This document shows positions 23,220 through 33,245 of a stretch of DNA of 64,000 bases, piece after piece. Source of the DNA: Bufo bufo (Eukaryota > Chordata > Amphibia > Anura > Bufonidae); NCBI RefSeq assembly GCF_905171765.1, contig NC_053389.1:219858624-219922623 (forward strand), written 5' to 3'. Within the stretch, counting starts at the first letter, position 1. Every line of letters starts with the position of its first letter. The notes under the pieces were generated by a model. That model was not told the DNA's origin. It was given only the letters and a program-made list of their open reading frames with translations, and did no database searches. The translations under genes were made by a program, and so were the position numbers.

Positions 23220-23237
23220 TGGCGTCACGAACAGGAT
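23220..23237 (+). promoter_or_regulatory. primer binding site, family A
   Basis: TGGCGTCACGAACAGGAT lies two bases after the LTR end, the position where a tRNA 3' end primes minus-strand DNA. The leading TGG pairs with the CCA tail of a tRNA. I do not name the tRNA. The LTR at 57597 is followed by a similar TGGCGTCA at 61059. Confidence 0.65.
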
Positions 23238-23355
23238 AAGAACAGGATTAGTGCAATGTTTAAAACTGTGTGCCATTGAGAACAAGATTCAGTGAAATAC
23301 CATACTGTGTGCTACATACCATTATACTAAAGAACAGGAGTCAAACAACAAAATT

Positions 23356-23985
23356 GTGTGCCTACCAACTTTAGTAATCTATTGGATTTACAAACTGCCT
23401 TTGAAAATGACTTTAATGTGTTTGCTCTGGAGCAACCAGCGGAAAACGCTGTGCGCCGGAGTCCGAAGAGTTAATCCGCTATTTCTACATGTTATGGCGC
23501 AGCATCTTCTTCATGCCCAGAAGTGGGAAACCAAAGGAACGCCCCCTCTGGAAGCGCGAAAACTTAGCCCTGCCTACAGGGAGCAAGACTATTGCATGAC
23601 GAGGGAGAGAGGAAGCCCCTTCCAAGAAGCTACGCCTTTGAAAGATCTCAAGATGGCGACTGAGGCTACTCCAACGTCTGAGGAGGAAGAGATGCTTAAT
23701 CGAAGTAACTTCTCCGACTTGAAAGAAGCCCCAGAGGATCGTCTCCCAGCACCGCTACAACCAAAGGTCTTACACCCATTTTCAGTAGCCGGAGCATTCA
23801 CTCCAATCAAACAGAAAATGACTGCGCAGATGAAAAGTGTGACCACCCGGTCAGTTCCGACTTCCGCCATCGGAGAGCAGTGGCGTTCTACTACCCGCAC
23901 TAGGATGGATTTCCAGAGGGAAGACAAACCTCTCATCCAGTTCAGCAGCTTAAGTAGTGAAGAGGACATTCAGTCCCTCCTCTAA
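23356..23985 (+). CDS. accessory ORF of retroelement family A, function unknown
   Basis: The open frame of up to 209 residues has an unclear start because the region between the primer site and this ORF is deleted. No gag, protease or polymerase motif is present. The C-terminal half matches the ORF of the 55240 element: a PLQP-KVL segment, then GEQWRSTT, then PLIQFSSLSSEED and a stop, against GGQWRTTT and PLMSFSSSSSEED there. The tail is therefore a shared protein feature and not chance. In the other copy the upstream part has a cold-shock-like domain; I cannot find that domain here. The position just before the 3' noncoding region and LTR suggests an extra gene downstream of pol. Confidence 0.5.
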   Translation: MCLPTLVIYWIYKLPLKMTLMCLLWSNQRKTLCAGVRRVNPLFLHVMAQHLLHAQKWETKGTPPLEARKLSPAYREQDYCMTRERGSPFQEATPLKDLKMATEATPTSEEEEMLNRSNFSDLKEAPEDRLPAPLQPKVLHPFSVAGAFTPIKQKMTAQMKSVTTRSVPTSAIGEQWRSTTRTRMDFQREDKPLIQFSSLSSEEDIQSLL

Positions 23986-24467
23986 GGGGCTGGACCATCT
24001 CCACAAAAACAAAGAACATTGACTTTGGGAGCCACGCCGTGGACTACTCCTGAAGGGTGAGGGCCTGTTGGCATATTTTAATATGTTTTTATGTTTGCAG
24101 GTTGCCCCTCATTTAGCCCTCACCCGGATGGTCATGTTTAGTTAGGACTCCCCCCCATTGTCCTCATTTATCTCCAAGTTGCACTGGACAGTGCCATTTT
24201 CCTTTCTTTTTTCCCCCTTTTCAGGTTATTTGGGAGCCTTTGCTAATGGTTCTCATGACCTGTACTGCTACATTTATACCCTTGTGGATTACAAATGACT
24301 CTACTACCTCATTTGGATTACAAAAAATGACATTACTGTTCCCATGGATTCCATAAAACTGTTATTGCAAAAGTGATAGTGTGATGCACTTTACACTCAA
24401 GTATTGAAGAAGAGACTTTAAAGTAACTCTAAGGGATACCCCAGATGTCCGACCTACGGGTGTTGCA
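23986..24467 (+). mobile_element. family A 3' noncoding region and remnant of the 3' LTR
   Basis: The sequence after the accessory ORF matches 56244-56640 of the second element (GGGAGCCAC, GAAGGGTG, TTTTCAGGTTA, TGGATTACAA blocks). At about 24430-24467 it jumps into the last bases of the LTR (GGGATACCCCAGA, CCTACGGGTGTTGCA), matching 23179-23213. The 3' LTR is thus reduced to roughly 40 bp. Confidence 0.65.
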
Positions 24468-25460
24468 ATAGTAAGAAAGAACACGAACAAGAAGGTCCAT
24501 GACCTTAGAAGCTTACACTCTATAAGGATTACAGACAGAGTCCTGACCGTATGAGCTTACTGCACGCTTCATAAGAAATCCAGCAAGAGTGAGTCCTGAC
24601 CATTGGATCTTGCTGTGCACTTTCTATAGAAAATACAGAAAGAGAGCATCCTCACCATTGGAGCTTACACTCTAGAAACAATAAAACAGGAGAGTTCTGA
24701 TCATAGGAGCTCACACTCTATAAAGGGCATGCAGGTGAAGATCCATGAGCTAATAGCTTACACTCTATAAAGTCCACAACAGAACAGAGTCCTGACTATA
24801 GGAGCTTATACTCTATAAATATTACAGCAGGAGGCAAAGTTCTGACCATAGGAGCTTACACTCTATAAAGACCATAGCAGGATAGGTTCCTAGCCATAGG
24901 AGCTTACACTCTATAAAGAATAGAGAGGAGAGGGTCATAGCTATAGATACTTACACCATATTGGAGAACAGCAGAAAAGGGTCCTCACCATAAGAGCCTA
25001 TACTCTACAAATATTACAGCAGGAGGGAGAATTCTGACCATAGGAGCTTACACTCTATAAAGACCATAGCAGGATAGGTTCATAGACATAGGAGCTTACA
25101 CTCTATAAAGACCATAGAAAGAGAGGGTCCTAGGCATAGGAGCTTACAATTTATAAAGACCATAGAAAGAGAGGGTCCTAGCCATAGGAGCTTACACTCT
25201 ATAAAGAATAGACGGGAGAGGGTCATAGCTATAGAGACTTACACCATATAGGAAAACAGCAGAAAAGGGTCCTCACCATAAGAGCTTACACTCTGCAAAT
25301 ATTACTGCAGGAGGTAGAGTTCTGACCATAAGAGCTTACACTCTATGTAGACCACAGTAGGAGAGGGTCCTAGACAGAGAAGCTTACAGGCTATAAGATT
25401 TACTGCAGGAGAATGTCCTGACCATAGTAGACTACACGCTGTAAAGAAGCTTACAGGTAT
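24468..25460. repeat. degenerate minisatellite, unit about 45 bp
   Basis: More than twenty degenerate units carry GAGCTTACACTCTATAAAG followed by a variable AxAGCAGGAGGG-like stretch and TCCTGACCATAG. Units differ in length and composition, so the array is old. No protein is encoded. Confidence 0.85.
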
Positions 25461-26016
25461 TGGGGTGTCAGAAAGAAAAACTGGTGATGTGTGAATCTGT
25501 GGCTGTTTAATGGTGGGATGTTCATGAAGCTCATATCGTCTGGACTGTGCTCCCTAGTTTATTACCATATCCTAAATATGATTGTCAGGAAACGTTCCAT
25601 TATTTGTTAAGTATGATGCAGTGCCATAAGTGACTTCTGCTGTGGCAGCAGCATCTCCGCTCTGGATGATGGGGGATGTCACCATGACCCTCCTTTTATC
25701 TTCTAATGAGATACTCATTCTCTCTTTGAAGATGAAGTCAGTCTCCGTCAGAGCTTCTTGCAGATTAGGCAGAGATGGATTTTATCTGTGGTGTGGAGAT
25801 CAGCAGAGCTTCATTTTGCACAGGGAGCAGGAAGCACATGGATACAATGATGCTTCCATTACTATTGGTGAAGAGCTAGGACCAAGTACTTGATGCCCTA
25901 GGCAGATTAGGCATGTTGCGCCCTCTCCAGAGGTATAAATGAAAAACGACTGTACCGTGTTCTGCAGTCTGCAGATTGTGGATCGTCAAAACACGGATAC
26001 CAACCGCGTTTTTGCA
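25461..26016. other. no gene; part of an unidentified repeat at the right edge
   Basis: The sequence looks unique apart from 25960-26016 (ATCGTCAAAACACGGATACC), which resembles a common amphibian MITE type and could be the insertion target of the gypsy element that follows. The open frames 25630-25893 and 25876-26226 have no recognisable domain. Confidence 0.4.
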
Positions 26017-26703
26017 TGAAGCGGTCAGAGGAGGGAGAGACCGCAAAGCAGGATTCAAGTACAGTACAGCGGACAAGGAGACTGAAGCAAAAACCGGCTT
26101 TATTAAGGAGCAAAATGAAACTGCCGGAAAACCCGAGTAACAATACAGTACCACCGCACCAGCGGCACAATGGGTCAAAGACAGGAATGGTATTAACAGG
26201 TGAACATAAATCAATAACAATGGCAATGGAATTTTGCATATACACAGAATGAGCTAAACAGTAAGCAGTCAGCTTGCAAGCTACTCTCACTACCAATTTC
26301 CTATCTAGCCCTGCTACCCAGGGGACGCTCATACAGCGCACTGACTAAGTCCCTGACTCTATAACCTATCACAGGAAAGCACCTGTGCCACTCACAGTTC
26401 TGAAGATTCTCCTGATTACAATAAGATGCAGTCTGGATCCAGGTCCGGTCGCTTGCTTGGCTGTCTTTCTCTCTCTGGTCACAACAGATGCAGATCTCCA
26501 CCTAGTTCCAGCTCTGGCAGGAAGGATCTGGCTTGTACTGGTCTCTACACACGGTCCCACTCCTCTGGAACACACAGTAAAGTCCTCTGTGTGCAGCTCC
26601 ACAGCTGTCAGGAAAATCTCAGCTAATATAGCCTCCTGCTGCTACCGTCTATTACTGTTATCTCTCAGCAGTCCATCTCTCCCTGTTATCTCAGCAAGGC
26701 CCC
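26017..26703 (-). mobile_element. 3' LTR of the gypsy element, distal part
   Basis: It aligns with 30885-31512 of the 5' LTR with few differences, plus a 27-bp stretch (CCAGGTCCGGTCGC area) missing in the other copy. The terminal TACA of the LTR is TTCA here. The remaining part of this LTR is at 28339-28414, across the inserted transposon. Confidence 0.88.
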
Positions 26704-27202
26704 TGTAACGTTACATTACCCTACTTCGTAAGATTTCCCTACCTCCTAACTTCCGGTCGCACCGCTAATGACGTGAGGAGGCGTTCCCGAGTTTTGACGA
26801 TCTGCGCATGCGCAAACGGACAGTTTAGGGAAAATCTCACAGCGGAGTTCAGCTGCACACCAGGACAATGCGCATGCGCCGGAGAGCCTCAGTAGGGAAA
26901 TATTACGGGCCAGTGCGCGGCTAACTCCAGAAGATCCATCCGATCTCCGCGCCTGCGCAGTGTGTTGGTAGGGAGATCTCATGGCCATATTTTCTGTTAA
27001 ATAAATATTTATTTAACAGAAAATATGGCCATGAGATCTCCCTAGGCAAAGTGTGGATAAATTTATAGATAAATGGCTATAGACGGATAAAATTGGGTGC
27101 ACGTTCCTAGGGAATTGACTTCTTACCCCACAAATAAATCCAGAAAATGGACGGCACTCCAGTCAGATGAAAAAAATTTGTGATTCCTTTATTCAACCAT
27201 CC

Positions 27203-27245
27203 GGTGCAACGTTTCGGCTCTAAATGAGCCTTTTTCAAGCAGAGA
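27203..27245 (-). ncRNA. hammerhead-like motif, U3/A8 variant (left copy)
   Basis: Minus strand: helix I CTGC, core TTGAAAA, helix II GGCT with loop and AGCC, GAA, helix III AC/GT, then T and GCA closing helix I. Compared with the consensus CUGANGA it has C3 to U and G8 to A. These two bases pair in the active fold, so the change keeps a pair. Activity is unknown. Confidence 0.5.
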
Positions 27246-27967
27246 TACAATGTGACTAAGAAAAGTATGTGGACACACTGGTTTACCATGTTGTCCCTAC
27301 TTTGTCTTGATCGCTATACTCTAGTTTCTCACAGGTTTGATGCTTTTATATGCTTTTGTATACTGTCACACGGGTATAGGGCCTTCCTCCAGTATCCAAG
27401 ATGGCGCTTTGTGAACAAGATCGATACTGGGCATGCGCTGTAACACACTAAGGGCGTCTTGATGACGCAATGACGCTGGCAAGCTCCGATGATGCTGCAA
27501 GTCCCTGATGGGTGTAACGCCGCGCCTGCGCACTGGGGCGTACACAACGCTGAACAGCCGTATGGAATATGTCTCCAGCTGATGTCTGGTATGTCCACAT
27601 GATTGTCCCCTTGCTCCGCCCTCTGTTCGCACATGGTATCGGACACACGCATCGATTAGCCCTATGTGCCCGATCGATGGGTCTGTCCCCAGATTCACAT
27701 GAAATATGGAATATGTAATGCACTTGTAATATGCAATTATGGGACATGCGTGTTCCCTCTTTTTGCTTTATTATTTATTGTTTTGTCCATTCTCACCTGT
27801 CATTGCTGCACTGGCATTTTTGTAAACACACCCAGTGTGGGATGTGTTTTTAAGATTTGTTCACATTTTCTTGCTATTCTTGTAAACACACCCAGAGTGG
27901 GGTGTGTCCTCATGATTTGTTCACTAATTGATTCACCTATAAAATTGTTCTTAGTCACATTGTATCT

Positions 27968-28008
27968 CTGCTTGAAAAAGGCTAATTTAGAGCCGAAACG
28001 TTGCACCG
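27968..28008 (+). ncRNA. hammerhead-like motif, U3/A8 variant (right copy)
   Basis: Inverted partner of the motif at 27203-27245 with the same TTGAAAA core, GAAACGTT and helix II GGCT/AGCC; the loop differs by one base. It lies at the right end of the PLE insertion. Confidence 0.5.
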
Positions 28009-28338
28009 GATGGTTGAATAAAGGAATATATATATTTAACAGAAAATATGGCCATGAGATCTCCCTACCCCCACACTGCGCAGGTGCGGAGATCGGATGG
28101 ATCTTCTGGAGTTAGCCGTGCTTGCGCACTGGCCCGAAATATTTCCCTACTGAGGCTCTCCGGCGCATGCGCAGTGTCCCGGTGTGCAGCTGAACTCTGC
28201 TGTGAGATTTTCCCTAAACTGTCCGTTTGCGCATCCGCAGATCGTCGAAACTCAGAAACACCTACTCACGTTATTAGCGGTGCGACCGGAAGTTAGGAGG
28301 TAGGGAAATCTCACGAAGTAGGGTAATGTAACGTTACA

Positions 28339-28414
28339 CCCCCAGCAACTTCTGGAACAGCCCAGGAAAAACTTCTTAACTCTTTCTTAGCCTCTGGCCA
28401 GCACAACTCAGGTT
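28339..28414 (-). mobile_element. 3' LTR of the gypsy element, proximal part
   Basis: CAGCAACTTCTGGAACAGCC onward matches 31508-31580 of the 5' LTR. The match ends at ACTCAGGTT (28414), so the first ~45 bp of this LTR are lost, and reverse transcriptase codons begin directly. Confidence 0.85.
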
Positions 28415-29270
28415 GGCAGTCAGAGATTCCTCGGTACGTGGCAGAGGATATGAGTCTCGCGCGGTGCATGCATTCAACCGCCGGTAATCCACACAAAACC
28501 GAATAGTGCATCCTTCTTCTTAACAAGCACCACTGGGGCCGCCCAAGGACTCTGGCTACCCTGCACCACTCCGGAATCTATCATCTGTTTCAACAACGTT
28601 TTCACTTCCTGGTACAACTTGGGCGGAATCTGCCGATATCTTTCCCGAATTGGAGGAGTGTCCCCCATCGGTATCTCATGTGTGATAGCATCCGTGCAGC
28701 CAAAGTCTTCGGCGTGACGGGCAAATGCAGCCTGATTCTCCCACAGCATGTTTTCAACTGCTTGCCGTTGGTCTGAACTGAGAGCCTTCACATCTATTTC
28801 CATTTGATCCAAGATGGTTCTCCCATTCCATTCTGGGGTCGGCATCTCTTCTACACTGGCAGTAACTGCCAGGGTCCAAACAGCATCATCTACCGGAGCT
28901 AGAGTCACTTCTCTCCGACTCAATACTTCTCCCTGATGCAGGTACACATGAGCCAGTTCCACTCCTGGCGTCAAGGAAACTTCTAGATGTCCCATATTCA
29001 CAGCTCTTATGGGTACTCATCCATTCTGGACCACTTCCAGTGTTCGGGCCACCAGGACATCCAGACCCAACTCTCCTAGGGCCGTCGGTTCGATGAACAC
29101 CTCCATACCTTCAAGATTGCGGAAGGTTCCCACGGGTAACGTCAACACGGTCTCCCCTCCAGGGGGGGCGGTGAGGGTAGCCTTTCCTGGCGCTCGGATA
29201 GTTCCCACAGACTGGTGTGCTGGGACACTTTTCTGTGTCCCACAGAATCGGATCAGCCGTTAAAACGCTT
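28415..29270 (-). pseudogene. gypsy pol remnant: post-protease region and start of reverse transcriptase
   Basis: The frame 29001-28474 reads through a linker and into the N-terminal palm: HEIPMGDTPPIRERYRQIPP, then [15 protein letters not shown]. After a frameshift the next block, [12 protein letters not shown], is readable at about 28490-28455. The sequence then stops at the LTR junction, so the QG and YxDD catalytic blocks are absent. Codons upstream (29208-29017) belong to the protease-RT linker. Non-functional. Confidence 0.8.
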
Positions 29271-29287
29271 TCTGAGTAGGTTTGTGC

Positions 29288-29511
29288 GGAGTGGCTTGCT
29301 TCCAATAGCCTGGCCCCCGTTTGGTGAACATTATCTGATCTAATTCTCGCAGAATGTTCATGCCCCTTATCAGAGGCACATCTTCTTTGAATGTCTCAGG
29401 GAGTGGCTTGCTTCCAATAGCCTGGCCCCCGTTTGGTGAACATTATCTGATCTAATTCTCGCAGAATGTTCATGCCCCTTATCAGAGGCACATCTTCTTT
29501 GAATGTCTCAG
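29288..29511. repeat. exact 112-bp tandem duplication inside the protease region
   Basis: 29288-29399 and 29400-29511 are identical. Because 112 is not a multiple of three, the duplication itself shifts the reading frame of the gypsy pol. The lack of differences shows it arose after the element was already inserted and decaying, or recently. Confidence 0.92.
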
Positions 29512-29725
29512 GGACCAACAGGATACCTTTCCGTCCCACTTCTTGCCCACATAGCCGTACATTCATCCACACGACTCCTGTGACAGGGATCTGTTGCTGA
29601 TTGGCCTTTGTAGCCCAGACCAGCGTCTCTCGCTCTGGCTTGGCCAGCACTTGGAAGTAACGGTAGAAGAGTGACTCAGGCATAGTCGATACTTGTGACC
29701 CGGTATCCACTAAGCAGTCGACCGG
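29400..29725 (-). pseudogene. gypsy aspartic protease domain
   Basis: The frame holds the catalytic DTG in VDTGSQVSTMP (near 29700-29670) and continues through the flap region to a glycine-rich GMNILRELD end. Retroviral-type proteases act as dimers on the Gag-Pol precursor. The downstream frame is broken by the 112-bp duplication. Confidence 0.8.
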
Positions 29726-29883
29726 AATGCCTTCAAATTCAGCTCAAATGGTGGGACACCCTGCGACCAGGTGTTCGGAGCCATACTGGGTATCTTGGCT
29801 CTCCACCTCCCCCGCAGTACGCCCCACTACTGCGGGGCAGGAAGTTTAACGGTGGCTCTGGGCGTCTAGCCACATCACTCTGA

Positions 29884-30852
29884 CACTCTCTGGCATAATG
29901 TCCATAATTTCCACACCGCCAACACTGTGCCCCTTGACGGCCTTCTCCTTGTCTGCGTATGGGGGGTGCCCTTAGGACTTGATTAACGGGCCTCCTTGGA
30001 GGATATTGAGGCGCTTGGTGAAAAGGTAAATTAGGGTGAGGATATTCTCATATAGGAACCCATGGGGGCGCCTGATAAATTTGTTGTCGGGCCGGGTAGG
30101 CAGTTTCAGGGGTAAAGTGCGACTCCATCCGTTTTTCCAGGTGTGTCAACTTTTCGTGCATAGCACTCAGAGAGCTCTGTAAGTCTTGTACTACTCTGAC
30201 TAGGACCTCTTCGCTCTTTGAAACCCCGGGGGAGGTGACGGTCTGGGTCCGTATCACTCCGGACACATAACTTTCTTCTTTGCTCCGTGCCACTGCCTCT
30301 GCTAATATTTGTCTAAAGGTTAGTGTAGGGTCCACCCTAACTCGTTCCTGCAGGGCCCGTTTCAGGGGAGTGTTGTAGAGTCCCAGAATTAATTGTTCCC
30401 GCAGGATCCGATCTGCAGTTCCCATAGCGGTTACTCCGTCCGCCTCTTTTTTCTGCACCTCAGCCAACACTTTCTGCAGCGTCATTGCATACTGTGAGAC
30501 ACCTTCGTCTTCCCGCAACAGCCCTGCGCTGGCTGTTTCACTGTATATTTCTTCCAGAAATCGCAATCTCCTTTAATGTATTGCGCGTGGCTTCCGGTTG
30601 TAGTAGGACATTTTGTCGGGCCTCACCCTCTAGAGCGGCCAAAGCGATTTCTACTTGTAGTTCTGGGCTGACATTGTAAATCCTAGCAGTGCTCTGTAAT
30701 TTTGACACCCAGTCCGACAATGACATGTTCTGGCCATCAAATTTAGGTAGCAAGTTAAACAACGTGCCAATAGGGAGGGCCCTTGCAGGGGTTCCACCAT
30801 TGCCTGAGGTGCTTACATTAGCATTATGCACATTGCCTTCAGCCGCCTCCAT
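29884..30852 (-). pseudogene. gypsy gag with CCHC knuckle
   Basis: The Met at 30852 begins after the primer site (MEAAEGNV). Residues with a capsid-like helical pattern follow; a frameshift near 30560 moves the reading to the frame 30566-30048. A TGA at 30048, probably from CGA, interrupts it. The frame beyond continues to a zinc knuckle CWRCGNYGHYAREC at 29924-29884 (CX2CX4HX4C). Gag packages the element RNA. Two disabling lesions at least. Confidence 0.82.
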
Positions 30853-30864
30853 CTCTGTGACTGT

Positions 30865-30882
30865 ACCCTGCTCGCAGCGCCA
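30865..30882 (-). promoter_or_regulatory. primer binding site of the gypsy element
   Basis: TGGCGCTGCGAGCAGGGT on the minus strand starts two bases after the LTR end (ACA). Its complement, ending AGCGCCA, resembles the 3' end of vertebrate tRNA-Ser of the TGA/CGA type; this identification is from memory and should be checked. Confidence 0.65.
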
Positions 30883-30884
30883 CT

Positions 30885-31628
30885 TGTAGCGGTCAGAGGA
30901 GGGAGAGACCGCAAAGCAGGATTCATGTACAGTACAGCGGACAAGGAGACTGAAGCAAAAACCGGCTTTATTAAGGAGCAAAATGAAACTGCCGGAAAAC
31001 CCGAGAAACAATACAGTACCACCGCACCAGAGGCACAATGGGTCAATGACAGGAATTGTATGAACAGATGAACATAAATCAATAACAATGGCAATGGAGT
31101 TTTGCATATACACAGAATGAGCTAAACAGTAAGCAGTCAGCTTGCAGGCTACTCTCACTACCAATTTCCTATCTAGCCCTGCTACCCAGGGGACGCTTCT
31201 ACAGCGCACTGACTAAGTCCCTGACTCTATAACCTATCACAGGAAAGCACCGGTGCCACTCACAGTTCTGCAGATTCTCCTGGGTACAATAAGATGCAGT
31301 CTCTCCACCTAGTTCCAGCTCTGGCAGGAAGGATCCGGCTTGTACTGGTCTCTACACACGGTCCCACTCCTCTGGAACACACGGTGAAGTCCTCTGTGTG
31401 CTGCTCCACAGCTGTCAGGAAATCTCAGCTAATATAGCATCCTGCTGCTACAGTTTTTTACTGTTATCTCTCAGCAGTCCATCTCTCCCTGTTATCTCAG
31501 CATGGCCCCCAGCATTCTTCTGGAACAGCCCAGGAAAAACTTCTTAACTCTTTCTTAGCCTCTGGCCAGCACAACTCAGGTTCCTGTTTAGTCACAGAGG
31601 CCTCTGGTGGCCGGAGGGAAACATGACA
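30885..31628 (-). mobile_element. 5' LTR of the gypsy element
   Basis: The LTR starts TGTCATGTTTCCC (minus, 31628) and ends CTCTGACCGCTACA (30885), 744 bp, with TG..CA ends. On the minus strand it holds AATAAA (plus TTTATT at about 30967). It is complete, unlike its 3' partner. I do not see a clean target duplication around the element. Confidence 0.85.
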
Positions 31629-32845
31629 GTCTGCATAGATATAAGTGCTGGAAATGCTGCTGGTTGATTCAGGGCGGCCTCTTACATGTATTCCACATTT
31701 TACGGAATGGAACGTCCCGCCCTATGATAGAAATTTTGCGGACAAGAATGGGAAGTGTTGTCTGCATCTTTTGTGGCGACATTGAAGTGAATGGGTACAA
31801 AACCAAGCCGGCTCGGATGCAGACCAAAACAACGGCCATGTGCATGAGGCCTAATGAATTTTCCCATCAATCTGACAGTACGTTTGTCCAGTCTGTTAAT
31901 ATTGGATATCAGACATTACAGGGACCAGACTAAAATTATGGGATATCAGGGAACACTATATGGGAGCAGTATAAGGGGAAAGAACTACAAGTCCCAGTAC
32001 ATTCAGACTGTTATTTGGGGGTTTTGGTATTACAGGAAACAACTACAGCTCCCAGCATGTCCAGGATAGTATTATGTTCTTTCACAGGATATGATATGAA
32101 GTGTGTATAAGGAAAGAACTACAAGTATTTCCCTGACTATGACATCTCACACAACAGCCAACAATCTATAGAAGAAAACACTATATCCATTACCTATCCC
32201 CTGCCTCCAGAACTCCTCACCCTCATATCACATGATGGTGACATTATACAAGTCCTTCAGCCACCACTTACCGCCTTCACTCCTGAGTTCTGTCCTGTAC
32301 TGTTCACATGCTGGTGATGTCACACAGGTCCTTCAGCCACCACTTACCCTCTTCACTCCTGAGCTCGGTCCCGAAATGGTCACATGATCATGACATCACA
32401 CAAATTTTTCTCCTCCAATCATACTCTCCAGTGCGGAGCTATTTTTTACAAAATGTGGGTCCAAAAATACGTTTCTGTGAATGGACCCTAAGGGAGAGAA
32501 TCATGGTGATGTGAACAGTGCCTTCCACAAGCAGAAGAATAGGGGAGGAAGGGGCTGGTGATATAACTCTACAATGCAGATTCATGCGTAGTGACCCATT
32601 GGATCACTGCTCATAAGTTAATAGTGTGGATCACTACTAAAGGGTTAATACTCAGGTTCGCCACTTTAAAATGAAAGTTACAGCTAGTGGGTTGTGGGCT
32701 GTGGCCATTTTACCCTGTCTAGCATTAGAGAGTTGGAGTCGGGATTAGCCACCATGAAGACTACAACCACCTTCATTTGTCTCAGCCACCACTCCCATCC
32801 TCTCCAGCTCTTCCGCCATGCCTCCTCAGGGAGGACATAATCACT
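31629..32845. other. no gene; MITE fragment and a short tandem duplication
   Basis: 31640-31860 is a fragment of an amphibian-type MITE (AACGTCCCGCCC, ATGTGCATGAGGCCT). Around 32240-32400 a roughly 85-bp unit with TCCTTCAGCCACCACTTACC is present twice. ACTACAAGTCCCAG and ACTACAGCTCCCAGCATG at 31985-32060 recall another common interspersed repeat. Open frames here have no recognisable domain. Confidence 0.4.
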
Positions 32846-33245
32846 GTGAAGTGGCACAAAAGTGGGCATAACTGGTGTAAGTGGGCACAAAGATGGGCAT
32901 AACTACTCTGATGGGGCACAAAGGTGGGCATAGCTACTGTGAAAGGGCACAAAGGTGGGTATAACTACTCTGAGGGAGCACAAAGGTGGGCATAGCTACT
33001 GTGAGAGGGCACAAAGGTGGGCATAACTACAGTGAGGGGCCACAAGGAGGAGATAAGTAGTGTGAAGGGGTACAAAAGTAGACATAACTAGAGTGAATGG
33101 GCACAAAGGTGAGCATAACTACTGTGAAGGGACACAAAGGTGGGCATAACTACTGTGAATATACACACTGGTGGGCATAACTACTGTGAAGGAGGAACAA
33201 TGTGGGCATAATTACTATGAGGGGGCACAGTGTGGGTGTTAGTAC
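32846..33245. repeat. minisatellite, unit about 31-32 bp
   Basis: About twelve degenerate units of GGCACAAAGGTGGGCATAAC plus TACTGTGAGG. Substitutions between units are frequent. Confidence 0.85.

Larger units (their letters stand above)
27045..28033. mobile_element. Penelope-like insertion with a 34-bp target duplication
   Basis: A 34-bp stretch starting ATTTAACAGAAAATATGG is repeated exactly at 27011-27044 and 28034-28067, within the right arm of the host transposon, and brackets this segment. The two ends are inverted copies of a PLE terminal region (27165-27260 minus, 27947-28033 plus), each with a hammerhead-like motif. No reverse transcriptase or endonuclease frame is left. A tandem pair with GTAAACACACCCAG lies at about 27820-27920. 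Confidence 0.75.
26704..28338. mobile_element. non-autonomous DNA transposon with long terminal inverted repeats
   Basis: Both ends read TGTAACGTTACATTACCCTA inward, and the inverted repeats extend about 300 bp (26704-27010 and 28034-28338). CCCC flanks both sides (26700-26703, 28339-28342); the intact LTR copy at 31497-31515 has a single CCCCC there, so the target duplication is probably 4 bp. The two arms once formed a near-complete palindrome. No transposase is encoded. The superfamily is not clear from the ends alone. Confidence 0.8.
26017..31628 (-). mobile_element. degraded gypsy-type LTR retrotransposon
   Basis: On the minus strand: 5' LTR (31628-30885), primer site, gag with one CCHC knuckle, protease, the start of reverse transcriptase, then a direct jump to the 3' LTR (28414-28339 and 26703-26017). 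Most of reverse transcriptase and all of RNase H and integrase are deleted. Several frameshifts and stops make it non-functional. The 3' LTR is interrupted by a DNA transposon (26704-28338). Confidence 0.9.

Noticed and set aside
23220..23237. Naming the primer tRNA of family A
   Set aside because: TGGCGTCACGAACAGGAT is clearly primer-site-like, but I cannot match it with confidence to one tRNA from memory.
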